Positions 1 through 7,401 of a DNA stretch of 64,000 nt are shown piece after piece. Location: the NCBI RefSeq assembly GCF_024679095.1, contig NW_026111669.1, positions 348,504 to 412,503 of the forward strand, written 5' to 3'. The stretch's first letter is position 1, and each line of letters opens with the position of its first letter. This DNA comes from Eriocheir sinensis (lineage: Eukaryota; Arthropoda; Malacostraca; Decapoda; Varunidae). A model generated the notes under the pieces. It saw only the letters and a program-made list of their open reading frames with translations, was not told the DNA's origin and did no database searches. A program made the translations under genes and the position numbers.

Positions 1-122
1 TCGCCAACAAGGGGGTAAGTACACTAAAAAAAAAAAAAACTACTGCGAACACAGCGGGGCGGTGCTATACTCTCTGTGCTGTTACCTCTGGCAGCTAGTG
101 TCATAACTGGTCTTTTAGCAAA

Positions 123-847
123 ATGAAGGAATATTGTCTCATCCCGAAATCAACAGCAGAACAATTTTATTCAAGTCTTCTACGGGGAGCCGTAACATAA
201 AACGAAACAGAGAGACGGACGAGGAAAAAAAAGAAAAGAGAGTGCGGAAACCGTTGTCGGGTTCGACGGTCAAGGCGTCAACTGCATTAAAAAATATAAA
301 GAGACGCGCGCTGCAAGATGTATTAACCCAAAACAACCACCCGCCATCTATAGCGGCCATAGGTCCTCGCACGACGTTCCCCACAAATACTATCGATTCG
401 AAACCTTCCATAGATAACAGGATTGATGTTAGAATGAAAGCAACTCAAAGGGATTATGCCAAAGCTTTCTTAGCTCTCATGAAACATACTCCAGGAATTA
501 CATGGGATACAAATGGAAATCTTTTGAGCCCCATTAATAATTTTAACGTCATTGATATATTGCAAACCTTAAGTGACGTCAACAGCAAATTAGGTTTCAA
601 AGCTGATGATATACCATTTATTAAAATGCTTTTCCACAACACAAACTTAGATCCCTCATTTATACGCAATAATAAGGCAAGGAAGCAACTGTTTGGAGGA
701 GGAGGAGGAGGTGGGGGAGGAAGAAGAAGTGCCTCAATTTGGGCAAAGCCACGCCCCACGCCTTCTTTCTCCGCCCCCGCGGATGCCGGGTATGACGTGG
801 GGGAATTATCGCGTATAAAAAGGATTTTGTTTTGGGGTGGGATATAG
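123..847 (+). pseudogene. Polinton-type conserved protein, N-terminus frameshifted
   Basis: No cellular function is known to me for this protein. The only ATG with a sensible context is at 123; its frame runs 25 codons to a TAA at 198-200. The long frame (about 236 aa from a TTG at 134 to the stop at 845-847) has no early ATG, so a single-base shift around 150-200 most likely separates the true start from the body. Visible parts: a Lys/Arg-rich stretch at residues ~20-60, then a conserved-looking block at ~115-185 with the pattern GITWDTNGNL followed by a hydrophobic helix, which resembles a protein that often sits beside capsid genes in Polinton elements (recognition from memory of the family pattern). 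The tail is low complexity: nine glycines, then Arg/Ser/Pro-rich sequence, probably beyond the original end. It is the first gene of a same-strand capsid cluster. Confidence 0.5.
814..823 (+). promoter_or_regulatory. TATA box (tataaaaagg)
   Basis: A near-consensus TATA element lies 104 bases before the ATG at 927. Further TATA motifs precede the genes at 1640 and 2272, so the cluster seems to use one RNA polymerase II promoter per gene. Confidence 0.45.
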
Positions 848-926
848 ACACTTGTGTGACCTCGCGGGACAGGGAGACACTAGGCGTGAGTAAGAGCGAT
901 AATTAATATATATTTTTTCTATAAAC

Positions 927-1415
927 ATGTCAGACTATCCCATTATTCCTGTGAAGGGGCGAATGGCCGATCGCCAGTTCATTGGCGACAGTGTGTGTTT
1001 AGTAGCCACCATCAACGCCAGCAGTTTTAAACTTAGCGGTATAGCCAAGGACTTGGCTGAAGTGTATGGCTATGCTAATCTCTTTGAAAATCGGAAACAA
1101 CTTTATAATTTGAACAGAGTCGTTTGGAGTGACAGACCGAATGTGGGGTCGCTGGTAGTGAAGGAACCACCCACGGAATCAAATTATCCCATTGTGGTGG
1201 GTATGCTGACTCAATTTTGTCAGGGTGAATCTGTAGAATATAATGACGTGTCAAGATATTTTATTGAAACCAGCAGAGATATGCATTATGTGAACGGTTT
1301 AATGTCGGACACCAAGCAAAGCAGACGCGATAATTTTAAATGTTGCCTCAGTGAGCTAGGTGATTATGTAAAGCAGAAAAAAACATTCGAAAAGTCATTT
1401 TTCCTACTGGCGTAG
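927..1415 (+). CDS. Macro-domain-like (ADP-ribose-binding) protein
   Basis: This is a 162-aa intact frame. The arrangement fits a small macro domain of the Appr-1''-p processing type: a hydrophobic strand (residues ~23-29, VCLVATIN), Asn then a Ser-Gly turn and helix start (NASSFKLSGIAK), a Tyr/Asn/Glu-Asn-Arg-Lys helix, a strand-turn (PNVGSLVVKEPP), a buried strand (IVVGMLTQF) and a C-terminal helix. Macro domains bind or hydrolyse ADP-ribose adducts, and virus-encoded versions can remove ADP-ribose from proteins. The canonical Gly-Gly-Gly loop is reduced here, so activity is uncertain and the call rests on pattern only. It lies on the same strand as the capsid genes with a TATA box upstream. 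Alternative: a Polinton-specific protein of unknown fold. Confidence 0.4.
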   Translation: MSDYPIIPVKGRMADRQFIGDSVCLVATINASSFKLSGIAKDLAEVYGYANLFENRKQLYNLNRVVWSDRPNVGSLVVKEPPTESNYPIVVGMLTQFCQGESVEYNDVSRYFIETSRDMHYVNGLMSDTKQSRRDNFKCCLSELGDYVKQKKTFEKSFFLLA

Positions 1416-1428
1416 GACGAAGGGAAAG

Positions 1429-1599
1429 ATGGATCATGAATGGAACGTGGCCTACTTGAAGGAGCTAAGATCTTTTGCCCACCAACTAGATTTGAATAAC
1501 GTTAAGGTAATGCTCATGGGGCAGGAAGAGGGGACGAAGAATCTCCTCGCGAAAGCCTCAACTGCCGGGGATGGGCGACAGACACAAACCACTGTGTAG
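1429..1599 (+). CDS. Small 56-aa ORF in the capsid cluster
   Basis: An ATG at 1429 opens 56 codons ending at TAG 1597-1599, 13 bases after the macro-like gene and directly before the TATA box of the next gene. The first half is amphipathic (MDHEWNVAYLKELRSF), the tail is Thr/Gln-rich, and there is no membrane segment. It fills the gap between two genes tightly, which favours a real gene over chance. I do not recognise a family. Confidence 0.35.
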   Translation: MDHEWNVAYLKELRSFAHQLDLNNVKVMLMGQEEGTKNLLAKASTAGDGRQTQTTV

Positions 1600-1600
1600 C

Positions 1601-1608
1601 TATAAAAA
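1601..1608 (+). promoter_or_regulatory. TATA box (tataaaaa)
   Basis: The motif begins one base after the stop codon of the 56-aa ORF and 39 bases before the ATG at 1640, a compact virus-like spacing. Confidence 0.45.
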
Positions 1609-1639
1609 TGACGTTTTATATTTTTTTTAACTAGTGGTC

Positions 1640-2089
1640 ATGCAGTCATCGTCGCGAAAAGTGTTTCTTCCGCCTACGGAGGGTGAATTTTCAAGTCTTT
1701 TGAGTAGCTTTCCACATCAGGTGGGGGGTGGTTTTGGCAATATTCGAACTGTGCATTTCGCCCATCCTGCAAGACTACATCAAAGAGGTGGCGGTATTTT
1801 TAGTACGCTCGCAAACCTAGCCAAGAGTGTAATGCCCTTTCTATTCAGAACCGTTAAGCCCTCAGCGCTTAAGTTTACTCAAGATGTTATCCAGGATGTG
1901 AGCAGTGGACAAAGAAGTTTGAGAGGCGCTTTAAAGAAAAGAGGTATTGAAGCCTTAAGTGACGTAGGTGCTAGAATTATTAAAGGAGGAAAAAAAAGAA
2001 GTTACTTCGCGAAACAAGAAGAAAAAAAAAATAATAAAAGGAAAAGTGGTTGCAAGAGAAAGAACAGAGATGTGTTTGATATAATTTAG
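1640..2089 (+). CDS. Basic amphipathic pVI-like minor capsid/core protein
   Basis: This is a 149-aa frame. I take the ATG at 1640 rather than the in-frame GTG at 1634 because this is a eukaryotic setting. Residues ~45-75 form a Gly-Gly-Gly then hydrophobic amphipathic stretch (IFSTLANLAKSVMPFLFR), followed by a helix with regularly placed Lys/Arg and a very basic tail (GGKKRSYF, KKNNKRKSGCKRKN). A glycine-led amphipathic helix plus basic tail is shared by adenovirus pVI-like and core proteins and by short proteins encoded next to Polinton capsid genes; the proposed role is membrane disruption or genome condensation in the particle. It sits between two TATA boxes, upstream of the capsid gene. 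The function is inferred from architecture and neighbours only. Confidence 0.5.
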   Translation: MQSSSRKVFLPPTEGEFSSLLSSFPHQVGGGFGNIRTVHFAHPARLHQRGGGIFSTLANLAKSVMPFLFRTVKPSALKFTQDVIQDVSSGQRSLRGALKKRGIEALSDVGARIIKGGKKRSYFAKQEEKKNNKRKSGCKRKNRDVFDII

Positions 2090-2241
2090 TAATGTGGAGG
2101 TGAGGTGGACACTCATGAAAAAAAAAGTGGGGTGGAAACATTCTGACCTGAGATCGAGCGTGGGCTTGCTATTTTTTTTTAGCGAGTGGTCTCTTATCAA
2201 GTTAACACGTCGCCCGCTCCCGCGACCAGTGTCTCCATTAG

Positions 2242-2247
2242 TATATA
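2242..2247 (+). promoter_or_regulatory. TATA-like box before the capsid gene
   Basis: The sequence tatata lies 30 bases before the capsid ATG at 2272. The 180-base spacer after the previous gene contains no ORF with a good start. Confidence 0.35.
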
Positions 2248-2271
2248 GCGGGCGACGAAAGCGACAACAGC

Positions 2272-3616
2272 ATGGCCTCCGCCGCTCCCTCCGTTCCGAT
2301 TTCTGATTATGCGCTCAGTGTGGTTGACGAATTCCCTAGAATCAACAGACAACGCCAGGTTGAGAGCTCTATTGCGTCTAAAACTCTTGTCGACATTTTA
2401 CCTGTAAATTTGTCCAGCCACGCCCGGTTAAAAGATAAGTACCTAGAGTTCCGCGTGCCGGGGGTGAAGGGGGCATTTATCGATCTTGCTAAATTAATTC
2501 TTGAGTTGAAATTAAGTGTCACTCAAGCTGATGGACAAACAAAAGTCGAGGAGGCTGTCAATGTCGAATTCTGCAATGGCACTGCTAATACCATGTTCAA
2601 ATCAATTCAGGTGTATATAGGCGATCAAATGGTTGAAAGTAACCCATACTTTAATCACTGGTCATTCCTAAAAATGCTCACCACCTTCTCCACGTTAAAA
2701 CTCAAATCATTCGGAGAAATAGGAAACCTCCTCAAAGATAACAGGTCGGGTGGAGCAGGCGTAGCTGAAACCTATGACGCCGCATACTTCACTAGCCTTG
2801 GGAGCAAATACAAGAGACATTTAAAAGATATCAAAAATCACGGTCTTCATCTCATCTTCCCATTAATGTCGGACATTACTTCTTGTGATCAGTATTTATG
2901 CGACGACATCCCATTGAGAATAAGGCTTGAGTTAGCTAACGAAGCTTGGTATTTGAACACTGACGGCGATGAGAGTGCTGTGCGTGCCCATATTGATTTT
3001 GCTAAACTTTGGGTCACCAGACTCCAACCCTATCCGTCAGCATTGCTTGCATTAAATAAAGAATTAGAGACAGGAAAAATAACGCGTACAATATTTAACA
3101 AGACGTTATATAAATCTCTGGTTCTCGGCAAACAGCAGACAAGTATTGTCTGTGACCAACAAATGGGGAAATGTCATTCCAGAGCGTTTATATATCGTTA
3201 TGGCTGACATGAGGGCCTTTTCGGGTGTATATAATAAAAATGACTTGTATTTCAAGAATGCTGATTTGTCTGAACTAACAGTCTCTGTCAATGGTATGAA
3301 TATGTATAAAAATACGGTTTCTTTTCCCCACGAGTGTACGCGAGTCTATTATGATATTTTAGATAATTTAGGAGTAGAAAATGACACATTGCTTGATTAC
3401 GATAGCTTTAGGAAAGGAAGGACAGTGTTTGTTTTTAGTTTGTTACCGGAAGACATACGAAGCACAGTGCCTTTTGAACACAGTGGAAACTTACGCATAA
3501 GTCTTCAGCTTAAAAAAGGCTTGGATGAAAATTTAGTAATTATCTGTTTTGGGGATACAAAGGGAGTGTTGTCAATCAACTCGGAGAGGCACGTGTCTTG
3601 CGATACTAGAGCATAA
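2272..3616 (+). pseudogene. Polinton capsid protein (F54H12.2-like), broken by a frameshift
   Basis: Two overlapping frames cover one protein of roughly 450 aa: 2272-3207 (frame 1) and the part ending at 3616 (frame 2, open from about 3146). The change of frame falls near 3160-3180 in a G/A run and implies a one-base indel. The N-terminal part carries the features of the F54H12.2-like family common in animal Polintons (DKYLEFRVPGVKGAFIDL, IQVYIGDQMVES). The C-terminal part has the conserved ending with SGNLRISLQLKKGLDENLVI and a final hydrophobic strand before an Arg. I read it as the jelly-roll major capsid candidate; the assignment of this family to the major or a minor capsid role is from memory. 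It is followed immediately by the protease gene. The break makes the element inactive unless the indel is an assembly error. Confidence 0.6.
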
Positions 3617-4185
3617 TGAATAATCAACAAATTATGAAAGCTCTGCAAGGAAGACTTTATCACAATAATATATATTTCTTAGGCTGTCTTCCCGCTGACG
3701 ATGTAGCGAAATTAAATCTAAGGAGTGAGTCAGACAAGCCCATTGTCTTTATTGCTAATGTGTTAGGCGCGTCGCAAGCATCGAAAATGGGTCACTGGGT
3801 GGTGTTCTATGTTAGTGATAAGTGTATATATTTCTTCGACACATACGCCCTGACCCCATCATTATATTCTAAGTACTTTCGAAGTTTCTTAAATAAGCAT
3901 AAAGATTATCCTGTTTTTAAATTTGCTGCAAGATTACAGTCGGACAAAACTCTGGTGTGTGGCGTGTATTGCCTTCAATTCGTATACTTATGTAATAAAA
4001 TAGGCTTAGAGAGGACTAGTCAGTTTTTGAAAGATAATTATGATTTAGGAATTTTTTTGAAGAATGACAGAAAGGTGTTAACATATGCTTATAGAATGTT
4101 TAAAATGCCCCCATGTATAAAAACATTTTGTCAATCTAGTCAAGGACTGACTTACAAGCATTGTATTTCTAAGATATGTGGCTAA
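3616..4185 (+). CDS. Adenain-like maturation cysteine protease
   Basis: A 189-aa intact frame encodes a Ulp1/adenain-fold cysteine protease that would process capsid precursors during virion maturation. Catalytic residues are all visible: His60 in GHWVVFYV, Asp75 in FFDTYA (Glu or Asp in relatives), Gln108 of the oxyanion hole and the nucleophile Cys115 in CGVYCLQF. The seven-residue Gln-to-Cys spacing equals that of adenovirus protease. Length is close to the family norm of about 200 aa. The ATG at 3616 shares its A with the TAA stop of the capsid frame (TAATG), so the two genes overlap by one base. This is the best-preserved gene of the cluster and the strongest single piece of evidence for a Polinton/adintovirus origin. 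Confidence 0.85.
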   Translation: MNNQQIMKALQGRLYHNNIYFLGCLPADDVAKLNLRSESDKPIVFIANVLGASQASKMGHWVVFYVSDKCIYFFDTYALTPSLYSKYFRSFLNKHKDYPVFKFAARLQSDKTLVCGVYCLQFVYLCNKIGLERTSQFLKDNYDLGIFLKNDRKVLTYAYRMFKMPPCIKTFCQSSQGLTYKHCISKICG

Positions 4186-4220
4186 CTTATTAAATGTTAC
4201 ATGATAATAATGTGTATGTG

Positions 4221-4527
4221 TGTGTAAAAAATGTAGAGAAGTAGCATGTGGCTTATTCATTTATGGCGTGTGTGTGTTTGTGTGTGCAATTATATGTAGT
4301 TATTAAGAACAGGATTCTGTTTTTTTTTTTTTTTTCGTGCGACGTGACCGGGTGGGTGTGAGTTTGTTCACGCTTTCCTATGTGTAAAAAATGTAGAGAA
4401 GTAGCATGTAGCTTATTCATTTATGGCGTGTGTGTGTGCAATTATATGTAGTTATTAAGAACAGGATTCTGTTTCTTTTTTTCGTGCGACGTGACCGGGT
4501 GGGTGTGAGTTTGTTCACGCTTTCCTA
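4221..4527 (+). repeat. Tandem duplication of ~150-160 bp
   Basis: Copy 1 (4221-4380) and copy 2 (4381-4527) share the same order: tgtgtaaaaaatgtagag, a (TG)n tract, a poly(T), then cgtgcgacgtgaccggg and the ending tttccta. They differ in (TG)n and T-run lengths. The rest of 4186-4711 is non-coding, TG-rich, and holds two imperfect copies of a ccctataacctggggtagc-like motif near 4598 and 4655. Confidence 0.85.
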
Positions 4528-4711
4528 TTGTTCGGAAGAAGAATGGCTTGTGGTTTTGGGCATGTGCGCGCGTGTTTGCATACATGTGTGGGCGTGTCCC
4601 CTATAACCTGGGGTAGCCTCGGCAAAAGAAAAGGCTTGTGGTAGTGTGCGCATATGCCCCAAATAACCCCGGGTAGCTTAGTCAGTCCCCTAACGTTGCG
4701 AGAGGAGCATC

Positions 4712-4942
4712 ATGGAGGATGTCTTCGCCGTCATGAACTTACAACAACAACAACAGCCCCACGCTGCCGCTGCAACTCTTCATGCTGACGATGTTGACGA
4801 TCAGATAATGGGTCAAGCCGCATTAGAAGTTGAACCCATGGATAACACATCCCAAGCTGAAGCCGTGGATAACACATCACATCCCAGAAATGGAGGTGAG
4901 ATATCCGCCTCTTGTATTTTTTTTTCTGCGCGCACAAGCGCT

Positions 4943-5019
<77 letters not shown>

Positions 5020-5319
5020 TTCTTATTCGTTGTGTTTAAAAAATATATATTTATTTCTTGTCATTTCAGCGGATGTTGGTGGTGGTGAGGTGGGGGATGT
5101 TCCAGAAACTCCCAAGTCTACCGGTGAACACATCACGGGCGAGTCATTGGGCAACAACAACAACCGCGGCGCGTTGGGAGGTGTTGGTAAAATGGGGCGG
5201 CGCGTGCTGAGAGAGGGGCTTCTGCGACTTCTGAAGGATGTGATACCTCCATTACCAGTGTCTCATCTGAAGAACGACCCACCGGCCAGCGTAACGCATA
5301 GTAAGTATTTTGTATTCTT

Positions 5320-5378
<59 letters not shown>

Positions 5379-5832
5379 ATTTTTTTTTTTTGTCTAATAA
5401 TGTTTCTCTATCTTTTCATAAGTCCACGGCAACAACAACAGACACGCTTCGGTGATGGTGTGTCTCGACTCTCCGTCGGGCGCTGAATCGCGAGAGCGGC
5501 GGCGAAGTCGTCTGCACCAAAAAGATCATGAAATGCGTCAATCACGACTGGAAAAAAAAATGCGGCATATGGCGGAAGTGTTGCGGCAGCTCCAGCAGCA
5601 GGGGCGTAGCGAGCAGCAGGAGACGCACCAGAGACGACAAGATCGCGACCGGGGACAAGAACGGCGGCGAAGAATGACAAAGAATAATTTGCCGAAGCAG
5701 CAAGAACACCGGGACCCAAGACTGTATAGAAGAAGAGCCTCCACAAAGTTGGGAGAAAAAAACTTCAGGTGGCCAAACGTGAGGCGGGTCTCTTCTCCTC
5801 GGCAGCGGCGTACGGTCGGGGAAAACCAATGA
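4712..5832 (+). CDS. Unrecognised three-exon gene with coiled-coil C-terminus
   Basis: Proposed exons are 4712-4895, 5070-5300 and 5423-5832. Donors are GTGAG at 4896 and GTAAGT at 5301; acceptors are ttgtcatttcag before 5070 and ttttcataag before 5423. Joined, they give 825 bases, exactly 274 codons plus stop, with no internal stop. Exon 1 encodes a Gln run and an acidic segment, exon 2 a Gly/Asn-rich segment and a Leu-rich helix, and exon 3 a highly charged Arg/Glu/Gln coiled coil (residues ~160-215) and basic tail. I do not recognise a domain. Intron 1 is 174 bases, a multiple of three, and consists largely of (GT)n; intron 2 is mainly (GA)n. It could be a host gene or an accessory gene of the neighbouring virus-like element. 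A second open frame (5730-6122) overlaps the end and may be the true C-terminus after a frameshift. Confidence 0.5.
4944..5018 (+). repeat. (GT)n microsatellite inside intron 1
   Basis: About 37 GT units fill much of the first intron of the three-exon gene. Confidence 0.95.
5323..5375 (+). repeat. (GA)n microsatellite inside intron 2
   Basis: About 26 GA units lie between the splice donor at 5301 and the acceptor at 5421-5422. Confidence 0.95.
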
Positions 5833-6122
5833 AAAAAAAAATCTCTGTGACCAAGAAACTCGTCTTTGAAGACCCACCAGCGCAGCGTGTAGCAACTGCG
5901 GCCGCTGAAGAAAATCTCGCGCCACAACTGGGCCCTTCCAATGCGGCTCGTGCGGACGAAACAAATGAAAGCTTCTCAAGCACTGTCCTTCCTTCAGCTT
6001 TCAATTCTTTGAATTTTTCTCATAGCATGGACGTGAATAATATTATAAATGTTCTTGATGAGAGTCCTATATTTAGTGCTGAACAATCATTTTTTTTATA
6101 TATGTACTCGCTCTGTGTGTAA
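5730..6122 (+). other. Open frame, possible frameshifted C-terminus of the upstream gene
   Basis: The frame is open from 5730 to 6122. Its first ATG (5829) overlaps the TGA stop of the upstream gene as ATGA. Its sequence reads as real protein (KKKISVTKKLVFEDPP, then an acidic Ser/Asn-rich region), unlike a chance frame. One missing or extra A in the A-run at 5756-5762 or nearby would connect it to exon 3. From 6123 to 6600 I see only T-rich, TG-rich non-coding DNA with an aataaa near 6510. Confidence 0.35.
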
Positions 6123-6598
6123 TATTTTTTTTATATATATGTACTTGTATTGTGTTTTTTTTTTCTTCACTTGTATATGTACTCGTGTTGTCATCTTTTT
6201 ATGGGCTGTCTTTGGGCATGTACGACATAAGTTTGTAATATGTCTCTTTCAATTAGGATTTATTTTGGGGGAGGGAAAAAAAGGGGGTTGGGTGGGTGGG
6301 TTTCCATTGTATTTCTTTGAGCCTGTACGGTGTGAGTTTGTAATATGTCTTTCTTTATGGCGACTGTGTGTTTTTGTTTTTAGGCTTAGCATGTATTTAG
6401 TCTGGATTAAGAAAGAACAAATTAGCCTGGATTAAGAAAGAACAAATAAAATAGACTAGATTAAGGTAATATAATAACTTGTCATACCATTTTTTTTCCA
6501 CTATATTTCAATAAAAAATGTATAAAATCTACTTTTCCCGTTTCTACTCCCTCACTGAAAAGACAATCGATATAACTCCAGTCAATATGAAAATCAAC

Positions 6599-6602
<4 letters not shown>

Positions 6603-6665
<63 letters not shown>
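6603..6665 (+). repeat. (AC)n microsatellite
   Basis: About 31 uninterrupted AC units directly before the first unit of the 134-bp minisatellite. Confidence 0.95.
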
Positions 6666-6666
<1 letters not shown>

Positions 6667-6668
<2 letters not shown>

Positions 6669-6785
6669 GCTGGCAAACTGAAAAATCAATAGCGGGTAGA
6701 GGGAGAGGGCGGGGTAATGGTACCCTTATACTGGCCATCAAGTCACCGCTCGCGAGGGGTGGGGTATAGAGGGGGACACGCACAC
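6667..6785 (+). repeat. 134-bp minisatellite, unit 1 (left part)
   Basis: It begins tgctggcaaactg and ends gggggacacgcacac. The same unit resumes at 10400 on the far side of the transposon and repeats at 10411 and 10545 (period 134). The transposon therefore split this unit. Confidence 0.85.
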
Positions 6786-7268
6786 TAGGGTGGGTCGTAT
6801 AAAACTTTTTTTTTAAATTCAAAATTCCTGGGGTTGGAAAAATTTACTTGTGGTGAAAAAATAACTGTGTAAAAATTTCATAGTCCTATCTCAAAATCTT
6901 GAACCCCCACATCGCCTTCAAAGTTTGAGTTTTTAATGAAAATATAGTATTATTGTATAATTTTTTAAAACGTATTTTATGCATGAAACTTTTTATGCCT
7001 TGAGTCCTAAAATATGGAATAAACTTTATGAAACTTGTATAAAAAGTTTCAACGAAATCCTTTGATATTCTTTACTTCCACAATTTGACTGAATATATGC
7101 AAAAAATGCATTTTTTGTGTTTTTATAGCATTTTTAAAAAATATTTTAAGCGTGAAAATTTTAATGTCTGGGGTCATATTATTTTAAGTTAACTATATTT
7201 AACTTGTATAAAAAGTTCCAACAAAATCCGTTTACTTTCTTTACTTCCACAGTTTGAACGAAAATATG
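6786..7268 (+). repeat. Left long inverted repeat of the transposon
   Basis: It pairs imperfectly with about 9915-10399. Within it a ~165-bp module occurs twice: cttgtataaaaagtttcaac-type sequence near 7036 and cttgtataaaaagttccaac near 7203, each followed by a tctttacttccaca block. Confidence 0.75.
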
Positions 7269-7401
7269 TGAAGAAGTAGCCTACTGCCTAAGTGAGTGAG
7301 TTACCCTCAGTCTGTCATCTCACTCCCTCAGTGTTCCGCTAGCTGTCGTGGTGTGAGGTCTGCCTTAGTGTGTTACTGAAGCAACCGATTTCAACTACAA
7401 T

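Noticed and set aside
134..136. TTG at 134 as the start of the first gene
   Set aside because: A non-ATG start is unlikely here; the ATG at 123 in another frame reads more naturally as the start, which implies a frameshift.
1..4185. Nimavirus (white-spot-type) integration, common in crustacean genomes
   Set aside because: Adenain-type protease plus F54H12.2-type capsid and small basic protein indicate Polinton/adintovirus instead; no nimavirus-type gene was recognised.
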